64,000 nt of DNA from Mikania micrantha (lineage: Eukaryota; Streptophyta; Magnoliopsida; Asterales; Asteraceae): assembly GCA_009363875.1 (NCBI GenBank), contig CM018689.1:968501-1032500 (forward strand), given 5' to 3'. Positions 47,601 through 58,941 of this stretch are shown one piece after another (the first letter of the stretch is position 1; every line of letters starts with the position of its first letter). A program made the position numbers and the translations under genes. The notes under the pieces are model-generated. The model made no database searches and had not been told where the DNA came from. It saw only the letters and a program-made list of their open reading frames with translations.

Positions 47601-49191
47601 ACGGCGTTGGGTTGAGCTTCTAACTGATTACGACTGTGAGATTCGTTACCATCCGGGTAAAGCCAATGTGGTGGCGGATGCTCTTAGTCGCAAGGAACCA
47701 ATCAAACCAATTCGTGTAAGAGCCATGGAGATCAACACACAGCCAAACTTGAAAGACTTGATTCGTATTGCACAACAACAAGTAGTAACAAACAATCAAC
47801 TCAAGACAGACTTGGATTGTGGTATTGAGAAGAAACTAGAACCTCGAGCTGATGGGGTGTTATATCTCAACGGCCGCATTTGGATTCCAAAGTCTGAAGA
47901 ATTGCGCACACTCATCTGTGATGAGGCTCATAAGTCGCGATACTCAGTTCATCCTGGAGCCGACAAGATGTATCAGGACTTGAGGACATCTTACTGGTGG
48001 CCGGGAATGAAGAAAGACATAGCACTGTATGTGGGAAAATGTCTTACCTGTTCAAAAGTCAAAGCAGAACATCAAAAGCCTTCGGGACTTCTACAGCAAC
48101 CTGAAATTCCTCAATGGAAATGGGAGCAAATTTCCATGGATTTCATAACTAAGTTGCCGAGAACTCCGCGAGGTTTCGATTCGATTTGGGTGATCGTTGA
48201 TCGACTCACCAAATCTGCTCATTTTCTCCCGATCCGAGAGGATTACAAGATGGAGAAGTTATCCACATTGTACATCAACGAGATCATTGCACGTCATGGT
48301 ACACCAACATCAATCATATCTGATCGTGATAGTCGTTTCACTTCTCGCTTTTGGCAATCATTGCAAAAGGCTTTGGGAACGCGTGTTAATCTTAGCACGG
48401 CATATCATCCCCAAACCGACGGCCAAAGCGAAAGGACTATCCAAACACTTGAGGACATGCTTCGTTCTTGTGTCATTGACTTCGGTGGAAGTTGGGACAC
48501 TCATCTCCCACTCATTGAGTTTTCATATAACAATAGCTATCATACGAGCATTCAATGTGCACCATTCGAAGCTCTATATGGTAGAAAGTGCCGATCACCG
48601 GTCTGTTGGACCGAGATTGGTGACTCACAGGTCGTAGGACCAGAACTCATTCAGGAAACATCAGACAAGATCACAATCATTCAGTCACGGCTTAAGGCCG
48701 CACGAGATCGGCAGAAGAGTTATGCTGATCGACGTCGGAAACCGCTTGAGTTTCAAGTCGGTGACCGAGTCTTACTCAAGGTTTCTCCCTGGAAAGGCGT
48801 TGTCCGATTCGGGAAGAAAGGGAAACTTGCACCAACGTACGTTGGACCTTTTGAGATCCTGGAACGGATTGGTCCCGTAGCCTACAAACTCAAACTTCCA
48901 GTGGAGCTAAGCAATGTTCACGATACTTTTCATGTATCGAATCTTAAGAAATGCTTGGCAGATCATGATGTTCAGATTCCACTGGAAGACATACAGATTC
49001 AGAACAACATGCAATTCATAGAACGTCCAGTTGAGATCATGGATCATGGGGTCAAGAAACTTAAACGCAGCCGTATCCCGATCGTAAAGGTACGATGGGA
49101 GGGCAAACGCGGTGCTGAGTTCACCTGGGAACGTGAAGACCAGATGAAGCTTAAGTACCCTCATCTTTTTACAGTATCTTCGGCTAGTTAA
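44659..49191 (+). pseudogene. gag-pol polyprotein of element G (one stop)
   Basis: One frame of about 1510 codons from ATG 44659 (MPPRRDPNGGG); the same frame is open 18 bases further upstream but starts with GTG there. Domains, numbered from this Met: capsid about 75-220 (LLQWLESIEDIL, ALTWWNSEKN); knuckles C327-C340 (CLKCGRMGHFAATC) and C363-C376 (CYNCGAEGHFRNQC); protease DTG at 419-421; reverse transcriptase with MCIDYRELNK and FIDD at 753-756; RNase H Asp 902 (YCDASNLGLG); integrase HKSRYSVHPG...CLTC, MDFITKLPR, SDRDSRF and QSERTIQTLEDM; chromodomain at the C-terminus (VRWEGKRGAEFTWERED). The only lesion seen is TAG at 47236-47238 between RT and RNase H. Element A has Lys (AAG) at the matching site. 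Confidence 0.93.
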
Positions 49192-49210
49192 TTTCGGGAC
49201 GAAATTCCCT

Positions 49211-49224
49211 TAACTAGGGGAGAC
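49211..49224 (+). other. Polypurine tract of element G
   Basis: TAACTAGGGGAGAC directly before the 3' LTR, and 19 nt after the stop codon. Between lies the TTTCGGGACGAAATTCC block, which also follows the chromodomain in A (63027 and 63107, slightly changed). Confidence 0.85.
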
Positions 49225-52200
49225 TGTAACATTTGTGCATTTAGTCATGATAGTCGTAAACAATGTTAGAACAGCGTGTGTACATGTTCAGTCAGTCAAT
49301 GTGAATCATATGTTCATTATGTGCTTGTGTGTTAAAATCTTTATCATTTAACAAGTATGTATTATTTATTTACAGTCGAGTTCACTAGGCAAGAACAGTA
49401 TTGTGTTATATCGAAACAGTGGTGGGCAGCGAGAGTGAGCCCTATATATATACTGCGTTCGGTATAACAGGATAGTGTTGGTGCGTAGTGTTAAGACGAA
49501 TATTATAACAATTAATTAATTCACAAAAATCGTAATACGTAAGCGAGACTGAGTATAGTTATGGGTGACGATCCATTAATAATACGAATGTTGAACTTAT
49601 AATTACGATTAAACGACTTTAAATAATTAATACGATCAAAAAACGTACGCGATTGCGGGTATACACGTAATTGTATGTGTTTAACGATCTGACAACACAC
49701 GAAGAGTAAAAATAATTAAATTATTTATTTTATATTTTTACAATTTTGAAACTCATCATTTATTTGAGTTTAACAACTCTTTTATTTTAAATACGCGTAA
49801 AATACGCGTTACGTTCCGGAAACGCGAACCGAGCGACCGAAACGGACCCGAACACCACCCGGACTATAAAAGCCTTGAACAAGGCTTAATTCTTCATTTA
49901 TTTCAACAACAACCCACTCTCTCTCTACAATTCGTCTCCCACCTCTCTCTAAAAACCCACAACTTTAAACGTTCGTAACTCGCTCGTTTCTTGACGAAAT
50001 TCGGTGTTCTCGGTGTCCACGCGAAGCCCTCGACATCCTCTACACGAAAGTACAAGATTTTCGCAGATTCATCCAGCCACAATCGAGGTATTTGAGCTTG
50101 AATGTTCGGGAAATTAGGGTTTTCGTGAGTTTATGTTAAAACCCGACACATAGCCGGTTTATTACATCAACCTTTAAGACTCGACTGCATAGCAACTTTC
50201 TGTGATGATAGATCGACATAGCAAGAGACTTAGAACCACTTGAATGTGTTGATGATGGCGCAGGTAACAGGTTCGGTGAGAACCCAGGGAAAACGAACCC
50301 ATAGGGTTTTCTGGCCGAACCCTCGTGAACACAGCAAGCCCGACGAACCCTGCATGGTTCGTGAAGTTATCAGCCGAACCCAGAAGATCCTCACGAACCT
50401 GTGCCGAGCCTCCATGCCTCCCACGAACCCTAGTTGCCCTGCACGAACCCTTAGTGAGGTAGCCGAACCATGGGTAGGCTGACGAACCCTGCATGGTTCG
50501 CAGTTTCATCAGCCGAACCCTAAGGGTTCCACGAGCCTTCACCGAATCATTTGAGGCCCAACGAACCATGCATGATGTCATGTTACCCGAACCCTGCTGC
50601 ACGTATTGCCGAACCAGTCAGTTAGTCGAACCCTCGAACATGTAGCGAGCCCTGCATGGTTCGCCCAACATTAGCCGAGCCTTCGGTGGGAGAGTTTCAC
50701 GAACCATCATGGGGTTAGCATGCAACGAACCATGGGCCAAATACCTAGAAAGGTTCGCTGCCTAAGTGGCTGCCAAAAACCTATTCGGCCCAACTCAAGG
50801 TTATAAGGCCCAATCTTATAAAGAACTCGACCCATAGACGTAAACCAAGCACGATTGAGATAGGTTGGCCCATTAAGATCTTTAATTGGCCCAATATCAC
50901 GTTGGAACCTTACATGGCCTACTTAATCATTTCTTAGCCCAACTCAAATCCCTTAGGCCCAATCCAAGCCCATACGACTCATTATGATCTTAATTAGCTC
51001 GATATTAGCTTGGACGCGTTACGAGGCCTATATACAAGTTGTTGGGCCAACGTCACATGCAATTGGCCCAACATCACCTTCAATTGGATCATTATCATTT
51101 TAAATGGCCCATGGCCTTTGTCTAAGTCCATAATGACTTTCATGGACTTAGAACCCCTTGGTTGGCCACAACTCAAAGTGATTGTAATTTGATCTTAGTT
51201 GGTTTAAGTTGCAACTTAAACTAATAATGGGATCAAGTCACAATCTCAAGAACTTAAAACAATTGGAACATCTTTTCATAAGTCATGTTAATCAATGGTT
51301 ATCAAAGTCTCAAACATTTATCATTTTATGCATAAGGTTTATGCAATGGAACATTTCATATGCGTTTCTTGGACCCATGATCAATCAAGTGATTCAAACC
51401 ATAACTTTCAAGTTTTCACAACAATCATAATCATGAGAACAAGTTTTCATGTGATAATCAATTTCAGGAGAACACAAGTCAATCAATGAATCAAAGTCTA
51501 TACAATTATAAATTCTATATCTTATGTATGATTACAATGTTATAGGAAACAATTAGAAGTCATGTTTGCTACTTGCTAACTGTTTAGTTCAGAGTCTACT
51601 ACAGACAGGTGAGAACTTTAGCCCCTCTTTTACTGTTTTTATAACTGTTTTGGGGTGGAACACGTGATCAAACCAATCATTTACAATCATATTTCATTAC
51701 ACAAGGTGTGTGTATTCTTATAAACATTACGGGTTCATTTTACGAATCCTAGGGAATTATCAACTATTAAACTCTTTTCACTAAAAAGGTTTTATAAAGA
51801 ATCTTTGAACTGTTTTGTAACTGAATTACTCAAATGTATTTATGAAGGATAAACACTTTTAGATAAAGGATTTTATAAACTCTTTTGTTATAAACCTTGT
51901 TGTTACACAAGGTCACCACATCATGGTATTCAAAACAAGTGGTTCACAACATGGTATTCAAATCAAGTGGATTACAACATGGTATTCAAATCAAGTGGTT
52001 CACAACATGGTATTCAAATCAAGTGGTTCACAACATGGTATTCAAATCAAGTGGTTCACATCATGGTATTCAAATCAAGTGGTTCTTTTCATGGTATTCA
52101 AAACAAAGGATTTAATTCGTGGAATTAAATCTAGGTTTTTATTTCATGTTATCAAATAAGGCATTAACACATCCGGTTAAAGTGAGGTTCAGAAACATGG

Positions 52201-52960
52201 TGTCTATTGTTGTAAACAAACTTGTAAAAGCATCAAGTATCATATTCATTAGCGTTAGTACTGGGTGATCACAACAAGGGAAAGCGGACACACACATTGG
52301 GGCAGGCCGATTGCTGCAGTTAGTTTTTAAATCTGTTTTATAAACTAACTGCAGATTTCGGTTACATATGGTTTTATCAAAACTGTTGACACATTATCTA
52401 ACTCCAAACGTGGTTTGGGACTTGATATTATATGTTAACTCTCGTGCAAACAGTGATTGGACTGTTTACACTCATTTTCTTACTTGATGTTAGTTTGGGT
52501 TGCAGCTCATCCGTGTGAATCTTATGTTGCTTTAACTTACCTATGCCTTGAATCATATACTCATGTTTACAAATGTTTAAACCTATTGTTCTCACCAACT
52601 ACGTCTGTAGTTGACAGTTACTTTTCACGTGTTTCAGGTAATCAGGTTTAAGACATTTTCAGGGACAACTAAGGAGACCATCCTAAGATAGAACAAGATG
52701 AAGAAACATGCTAGGATGGATTAGAAACACACTAAATCCTGATTGTTTAATTGTCTTGTTTGAAGTCTTATTTTGTAAACTATATTTTGGGTCTGTAGTT
52801 GTCTTTCTTTTGGTAGATAGTTGTCTGTAACTAAACAATGGTCTTAACATTATGAAACATAGTAATCCGTTGTGGTTGTTCTTATTCAATACTTGTGCAT
52901 GATTCAACTGTTCATACGTCACCGCGTCGTGGATTCCGCACGCGGCGCAGGGGTGTGACA
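49225..52960 (+). repeat. 3' LTR of element G
   Basis: Same length as the 5' LTR with about 16 substitutions and no length change that I could find. It carries the same signals: hairpin 49394-49481, ATGGGTGACGAT 49561-49572, TATA 49864-49872, palindrome array, donor, minisatellite and acceptor. It ends CA at 52960, followed by the TSD. Confidence 0.95.
49394..49481 (+). other. Recurrent TATA-loop hairpin, G 3' LTR copy
   Basis: Same as 39421-39508 except CTATATATATA in place of CTATGTATATA in the loop. Confidence 0.7.
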
Positions 52961-52965
52961 TTATT
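52961..52965. other. Target-site duplication of element G (right, ttatt)
   Basis: Matches 39247-39251. Confidence 0.93.
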
Positions 52966-53310
52966 GATTCTCTGAGTCCTCATCAATATCCACTTCTCAG
53001 GCATAATAAATCCAGATTTTAAAATAAGACACTCCTTGTTTGTGAAGTGTGTAGAAAAACTCTTGTCACAAATCTGAGAAACACTCAATAAACTGTGATT
53101 GAGCTCTTCAACGTAATACACATCCTCAAAACTGAGAGTTCCATTTGTAACTGTGCCCTTCATGCTTATCTTCCCTCCCTTGTCTCCAACAAAAGAGACA
53201 TATCCTTCATTGAAAGGTGTAACTTCATGTAACTAAGAGAAATCCCCAGTCATATGCAGGGAGCAGCCACTATCCACATACCAAACATTTTTGAGCTTAT
53301 TTGGGCGTCC
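52966..53310 (-). pseudogene. Protease of element F
   Basis: In the frame continuing to 52966 the active site reads VWYVDSGCSLHMTGD (about 53290-53245), then a TAG where the D copy has Gln (SQL), then EGYVSFVGDKGGKIS, GTVTNGTLSFEDVYYVEEL and LLSVSQICDKS. It is joined to the gag frame by a frameshift near 53310. It cleaves the polyprotein in particle maturation. The break by G is immediately downstream. Confidence 0.8.
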
Positions 53311-56107
53311 CTGCATTACACACACAATCAATGAGAGATGGGTACCCAAACCATAACAGGTTTAGGTACAGGTGAAGCAACAGGTTCTTTCTTGCGAACC
53401 CTTTAGGTTTGACTGATTTTGCCTTAACGATTTTTGGCCTTGCACCACTGCCATGGTCGATAGGTTTTAGGGAGGTTTTCATCTGTGAATTGTTTTTCCA
53501 CTGTGACTTGCTTTTAGTTTTAAAAGACATTGAATTTTGTTTTTGAAAACCAGATTGATTTTGTTTAACTGATTTGGCCTTCTTGACAGTGGAAGGTTTC
53601 TGAGGTACCTTCTGAGGTGTCACCCTAGGCTTTGAGGGTTGGTCGGTCCTCATTGATCTGAAAGTGGGTTTGGCCTTGGGTGTGACCTTCTGATTCTTAC
53701 CATAAAAGAACTCAGTAGGTCTGTACAGACAATTTCTAGCAATGTGACCTGGTCTACCACATGAAAAACAACATACCTTCTCATGAAATTCCTTAGGGTC
53801 AAAGGGTTTTACTTCACAATCACTATAACCAGAAGAAGAGCTTGTAGAGGCTTGTTCCAATGACCCGGTTGGAACAAAAGGTTCACAGTTAGCGTTCAAC
53901 TTTGAACCTTCCTCTTTGGTGATTGTGGAATGACCCTTGTACTCCTTATGCAAACAAGAAGAAATTGATTCCAAAATTACATCATTCTTAACAAAAGTTG
54001 AATTAAAGTTTTTAGACATCTCATTAGGTTTAATCTTAATTTCATCAAATCTCCCAACAAAATCAGTTTTTGGAATAAACGGTGAGGTTCTAAATGATGT
54101 TGAACACTCTGTGCTCCTCCCAGCACTTCTTTCTTCAATCTTCCCCCTCACACCTGTTTCATTTAATCTATCTGCACACACCTCAGAATCATCAGAAATA
54201 TTGGGACCGGTCTCACCAGGATCTGCTGTCAAAGGAACTGGTTTGCTAGAACCAGTGTTGAAATCACACCTTCGGTCGGATTTCAACAACAGATCATCAA
54301 TAGAAGTGTTGATTTTGGGCATGATGGAGTAGTTGTGGTTAAACGGAGGTTTCACCTAGGTAAAACGAATCCCAATTTTTACCTTTCTCCTACATTGGAC
54401 ATCAATCATATTGGCCACCGCAGTACTAGCATACTCATACTTATCAACTTGAATTTTAGATTTAGACAATTGAGACTTAAGATGCTCCAACTCTGAAGTG
54501 AGTTTATCTATCTGACGCCTTGCATCTCGATAGTTGGACACTTTATCACTTAATAATTCTTTTAATTGTGAAATATCACGCCTTTCAGCGTCAAGTTTCC
54601 TTTTGAAAAGTGCTTCATTCTTTAGAAATTCAGAGTTAAAGTACTTAAGTTTGGTGACCTCTTTGATCAAGTCCTCATTATGAGAACGGTATCTAAAGAT
54701 TTTATCAATGCAAGAAGTGGAACAGAGATTTTGGGTTACCTCATTCTGCTTCTCATCCACCTCTTCCATGAAAGCATGACTCAGGATCAACTCCAATTCC
54801 TGCACTTGATCATTCCAATCATAGGAGTCTGTTTCTTAAGTCACCAGTGCTTTAGACATGTTAGCACTTCCTCCAGCAGTAGCCGCAACCTTCTCATCTA
54901 GCTTCTTTTTTCCTTCCTTAGTCACCTTTGGCTATTTGTACACTCTGGAAAAGTGACCCGGTTGATCACAATTGTAACATCACAACTTTGACTTATCAAA
55001 ACCCAGCTTCTTCCCCGGGTTATTACCGAAACTGTTCCTTCCATATTTCTTGATAAATTTCTTTGCACAGAAGACTGCCATTGCCATTTGCCACGAACTG
55101 TCCATTTCCTCAACATCTGCCAGGTTAATCTGCTCTAGGTTATCTTGAGTAAGATTGGCAGGTGCCAACTCTCCAACAATAAATGTGTTGTAACTGTTCA
55201 TAAACCCCTTGAACAACAGCAGATTCTCTTCGCTCTCTGGACTAATCTTGGGCACTTAACTAGCTTGCCCAGATGATAGAAATGCAGTCTCAAATGGAAT
55301 AGACTGTGATGAAGGAGCTTGATAATGCTGCAACCCTGATGCTTGGAAGTTGATGGCTGACAGAAGAGCAACATTCTCTGATGCTTGTACAATGCCCATA
55401 GAACTGGCATAATTGAGAGCTCTTTGCTTGTCATCCATGTCATAGGAATTGATAATTGAGATTAACTTGCTCAGAGAGGTTTTGTACATATCTTTGGTTC
55501 TCTTGATCGTGGTACAGTTGGAATTCCAAATGTAAGGCAATGAGTTCAAGAGCTTTTTGTTGACCTCACCTTTGGTCATCTCAATCCTAGCACTAGTCAT
55601 CTCAGTCATTAGATGTGTGAAACGGTTCAGTTGAGCTTCCAAAGATTCTCCCTTGATATGGTTGAACATATTGAACCTTTGCCTTAGCATGTCCTTGCGA
55701 CTCTCTCGCATATCTTCATTGCCTTCAAACCTTTCAACCAAAGCATCCCACAGTTTCTTCGCTATCAAATGTTCCTTGAAACCGTGGGCAACATCAGCGG
55801 ATAGAGCCATGGTGATTGATGCGTATGCCTTATCATCTTTCTCTATCAAAAGAATTTCAGCTTCCGTATACAGTTCACGGTCCTTGGGAATTAATCCATT
55901 GAGCTCACTCTGGTACATGGGCACATGAGGCCCTTCTTCAATTGACCTCCATAGCTTCGGGTCAGTGTACTTGATGAATGATTGAAATCTAAATTTCCAA
56001 TCCTGAAAGTTGTCTCCCGACACGAGTCTAGGAGGCTTTGTTCCGGTACCGATCTCATTATCCAGGTTGAGCACGTTGGACAGATTAGTCAGATTCTTTG
56101 AAGCCAT
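53297..56107 (-). pseudogene. gag of element F (one frame, five stops)
   Basis: From MASKNLTNLSNV at 56107 one frame of 937 codons can be read to 53297 with only five stops (55258, 54982, 54934, 54838, 54358). Capsid domain codons 1-283: NFQDWKFRFQSFIKY, KKLWDALVERFEGNEDMRES, FNMFNHIKGESLEAQLNRF, NKKLLNSLP. First knuckle CYNCDQPGHFSRVY (last Cys lost) at about 54979-54938. Coiled coil at about 54740-54410 (RRQIDKLTSELEHLKSQL). Second knuckle CFSCGRPGHIARNC at about 53770-53729, then a Lys/Ser-rich tail. All five stops fit C-to-T changes of CAA, CAG or CGA. Confidence 0.85.
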
Positions 56108-56591
56108 GCTTTATCAGAAAATTTTCTAAGTACAGTTCACGAACTCCCAACAATGCTGAGCACCAAGCACTACTCGAAGATAAAATTATACTCGAAGTCC
56201 AAGGTTGTCGAATCTCCAGTATACTCGAAAATTAAAACAACTCGAACTATGGACATTACCCGAAAACCCTTGTAGTCGAAGAACTTGACTACTCGAAGAT
56301 CAAAAGTAGTCGAACTTAGAGCCTGTGTTCGAAACTCAAATGTAATCGAATTTCTTAAGTAATCGAAATCACCAATCAGCAATCGAACTTCAATTGTATC
56401 CGAAATCCAATGTACTCGAACAAGCTGTTTTCGAAATTTGAACTCGAAAAATACTTGAAAAATTTCTGGAGAAATATTTCTTAAGATTCAGAGTACCAAA
56501 TTTGAATAGCAGCTAGAACAGATGTAGTAGAACAATAAAGTAATAAACTTGCACTGAAAAGCTTGTACTTTGATGTAGAAAAGAGCACTAA
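56108..56591 (-). repeat. Leader of F packed with TCGAA words
   Basis: No ORF. Between 56160 and 56460 TCGAA occurs about 17 times on the plus strand, mostly as ACTCGAA, AATCGAA or AGTCGAA. Confidence 0.6.
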
Positions 56592-56604
56592 GGCTCTGAT
56601 ACCA
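56592..56604 (-). other. Primer-binding site of element F
   Basis: On the minus strand TGGTATCAGAGCC, two bases from the LTR. Confidence 0.93.
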
Positions 56605-56606
56605 CT

Positions 56607-56983
56607 TGTAGGTCCTTAAACAGATCAAGAACTAAGCTTTAAGCCTCCATTCTACATCAGATTTAACTATAACGTGCGGAATCCGAAATAGAAACACAAG
56701 AACAAGAAGAAACTTCAAAACTTTAATATATTTCAGTGAAGTACACGAAGTAATGCCTCAATACGTCTAGAGAGCATTCCTCGGGAATCCAACCCTAGAA
56801 TAGTAAAAAATACGTCTATTTATACTAAAACTAGGGGTACTCGAACTAGCTATACACGAAAACTTTCGAGTACTCAGAACACAATAGTAATCGAAAAGCT
56901 ATGTATACGAAAATTTAACTAAAACTGGATCAAGGCTTCTACGGTTGGCTTTATCAGTCTTCATCATCATCTTGGGCTCTACA
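56607..56983 (-). repeat. 5' LTR of element F
   Basis: 377 bp, TGTAGG...CTCTACA, followed by TSD tgtgg (56984-56988). It differs from 30883-31259 at about 15 positions. Confidence 0.92.
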
Positions 56984-56988
56984 TGTGG

Positions 56989-57519
56989 GAACTTGTTCCT
57001 TTACCTGATGGCAAAAAGGCTCTTGCTACACGTTGGGTATTTCGCAACAAGCAAGATGACAGTGGTGTAATTGTCAGAAATAAATCCCGACTTGTCGTTC
57101 AAGGTTTTCGTCAGGTTGAAGGACTTGACTATGATGAAGTCTATGCTCCAGTCGCTCGATTGGAAGCCATTCGTTTGTTCCTAGCATATGCCTCATACAT
57201 GGGATTTTATTGTGCATCAAATAGATGTCAAAACTGCATTTCTCTATGGAAAGGTGAAGGAAGAAATATATGTTAGTCAACCTCCTGGTTTTGTTGACTC
57301 AGATCATCCAGAGCATTTTTACCAGCTTGAGAAAGCTGTATATGGGCTTCATCAGGCTCCAAGGACTTGGTATGCAACATTGACAGAACATTTGCTGAGT
57401 CATGGATACGCACGGGGAACAATTGATCAGACACTGTTTCTCAAAAGAGTTGATGATGACATGATTTTGATCCAAATTTATGTTGATGATATCATGTTAG
57501 GAAAGGTTTTTCATACATA
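56989..57519 (+). pseudogene. Partial reverse transcriptase of element D
   Basis: Resumes after F: WELVPLPDGKKALATRWVFRNK, LVVQGFRQVEGLDYDEVYAPVARLEAIRLFLAYAS, a frameshift near 57210, VKTAFLYGKVKEEIYVSQPPGF, AVYGLHQAPRTWYATLTEHLL and IQIYVDDIMLG (57472-57504). Right after YVDDIM the similarity ends, so the second half of reverse transcriptase and all of RNase H are deleted. Confidence 0.88.
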
Positions 57520-57981
57520 ACTCTTGCTAAATCCTTCAGAATAAAGAAGAAAACAAACTCACATGGAAATCCCATTGACATATATGTTTTTGAAGTGAGA
57601 TGGTCAGCCACAGATTGGATGAAGAAGGTACCAATTCTCCCTAATCTACATGAAGGAGCTTTGGATAATTTCAAATTTTGGGCCTTTGATGAACAAACAT
57701 ATGGAGTAATTATCAACTGTGGAGAAGTGGAGTACACATTCTATGATCCAATTGATGTTATATGTTTAAGTGAAAAAGATATCAAGTTCTTGAACAATCA
57801 AGAGATGAAAGTGAATCAGGATCATCTAGAGGATGCACTGGAATTTGTTTTTTATGTTCTAGTTATTGTGAAGAATGAAGCATGGTCGGGAGGCAAGGGA
57901 GATTCTTCTAGTGTGATGATTAAGTGTGGTGAAGCAGATGAACCTTTGAGGGATAAGAGTGCTGAAGAAACACAAAACTAG
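57520..57981 (+). pseudogene. C-terminal part of extra ORF of element D
   Basis: About 128 open codons from 57595, with open sequence upstream. It reads RWSATDWMKKVPILPNLHEG, then FKFWAFDEQTYGVIINCGEV and EYTFYDPIDVICLSEKDIKF, and ends with an acidic tail at 57981. The stretch FD.....(IV), G-x-VEY, x-D-(FV), then I x x L aligns with F (WLFDKERDIYLV, GKVEYYKRLRDF), so it is the C-terminal domain of the extra ORF. It ends 9 nt from the polypurine tract and was joined to reverse transcriptase by a deletion. Function unknown. Confidence 0.6.
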
Positions 57982-57989
57982 GGGGAGAT
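57976..57989 (+). other. Polypurine tract of element D
   Basis: AACTAGGGGGAGAT directly before the 3' LTR; it overlaps the stop codon of the extra ORF. Confidence 0.85.
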
Positions 57990-58383
57990 TGTTGGAATAT
58001 GTTAAAGTTTTTATGTTTCTAGTTCATTAGTTAGTGGGTTCTGGACATGGTTGGGGTTCTCGAGTCTGTTATAAAAGGTTTTGGTTGTAGTTTAATTGCA
58101 ATTGGCCGAGAGGCCTAAGTCTTCTATGGGTGGTATATAAATCCATTTTAGAGCCATAATTAGGGTTAGAGCTTATTGATAATTTTTTTTTTCTTTTTTC
58201 TTGGGATTTCGAGTTTGTACTAGTCGGCTCTATTGAAGCCTAGTGCAATTGACTTGATTGTTTGTATAGTTATTCATCTTGATCTTCATTATTATCTCTC
58301 TTGCACACATGTGATACCATTCCGCACTCTCACGTGTGTTGTTTCAATCAATATCGGTTTTAGATCTTTCATTGGGACTAACA
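57990..58383 (+). repeat. 3' LTR of element D
   Basis: TGTTGG...CTAACA, 394 bp, TATA-like TATATAAAT at 58134-58142, followed by TSD aactt (58384-58388). Confidence 0.92.
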
Positions 58384-58388
58384 AACTT

Positions 58389-58941
58389 TGCTGTTAGATT
58401 TTGCAAGGTCACAACTGACCTATCTGCACACGACCATCGCGAAGGACACGAGAGATGTAGAAGGCCCGTGTGCAGAATCCCCAAAACCTTGCAAAGAACA
58501 ATCAATAATTTTCTACACCGGAGCAAATTACGAAGTTAAACTTCGTTGCGGTTACAACTGAAAGGTGAGAGATCATCCATACAACTCCATCACCTAACCG
58601 TGAACCTAGAATTCGAGGAAAGGAACCGCACACGTACTCGCCAGGAACGAAGCAAGAATCAAACAATTTAAAGGATACGATTCAACGTACTCCGTCATGA
58701 ACTATGGACAAAGTAGGAAAGGGAACGTTCCTAGAAACGCAAAGTGGAAACACGGCCTCAATGAGAAGTCTAAACAAATTAGACTAGCTCACTAAACAAA
58801 CCCCAAAATATATACTAACAAAGTTCGTAAATCTGCCTTAAACAAAAAGAGTAATACATGCATCCTGTACACGACTCGAAGAAGATGTTAACAAGAAGAG
58901 TCGATCGATTTATAAATGATAACTTCCCAAGGGTTATCAAG
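58389..58941 (+). other. Element C internal sequence, right of D
   Basis: Continuation of the sequence interrupted at 21450. Short broken frames with Lys/Arg/Thr-rich content; no domain recognised. It stops at B's right LTR without any polypurine tract or C LTR. Confidence 0.45.

Larger units (their letters stand above)
39252..52960 (+). mobile_element. Ty3/gypsy chromovirus element G (Tekay-like), nearly intact
   Basis: 13.7 kb with two LTRs of exactly 3736 bp (39252-42987 and 49225-52960), perfect TSD ttatt, PBS, 1.66-kb leader, single-frame gag-pol, and polypurine tract. I count about 16 differences between the LTRs by eye (about 0.4%), so this is the youngest insertion in the stack. The chromodomain at the pol C-terminus and the small CCHC pair place it in the chromovirus group, Tekay/Del-like. 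One in-frame TAG is the only coding lesion I see. Confidence 0.95.
30883..56983 (-). mobile_element. Ty1/copia element F, hosting G
   Basis: Flanked by TSD tgtgg (30878-30882 and 56984-56988). LTRs of exactly 377 bp each lie at 30883-31259 and 56607-56983, differing at about 15 positions by eye. PBS (56592-56604), gag with two knuckles, protease, integrase, reverse transcriptase, RNase H, a spacer, a long extra ORF and a polypurine tract are all present in order on the minus strand. Gypsy element G interrupts it between protease and integrase. Without G it would be about 12.4 kb. Confidence 0.93.
21451..58383 (+). mobile_element. Ty1/copia element D, hosting E, F and G
   Basis: Flanked by the perfect TSD aactt (21446-21450 and 58384-58388). 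It has LTRs at 21451-21845 and 57990-58383, an initiator-Met PBS, a polypurine tract, and the order gag, protease, integrase, part of reverse transcriptase, then the C-terminal part of an extra ORF. It was later hit by E within gag and by F just upstream of the reverse transcriptase. The LTRs differ at about 28 of 394 positions by eye, making it older than F and G. It is dead: many stops and a large deletion in reverse transcriptase. Confidence 0.9.
13170..58941 (+). mobile_element. Gypsy-like element C (3' LTR missing)
   Basis: It begins TGTGACAACCGG inside B's left LTR; the preceding bases tttat (13165-13169) would be its TSD, but no second copy is seen. It has a 5' LTR (13170-18890, interrupted twice), an initiator-Met PBS and a degenerate gag-like region, then is split by element D (21451-58383) and resumes at 58389. 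No protease, reverse transcriptase or integrase is recognisable in its 3.1 kb of remaining internal sequence. The right edge, 58941, is simply where B's right LTR starts; C has no visible 3' LTR. Confidence 0.6.
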
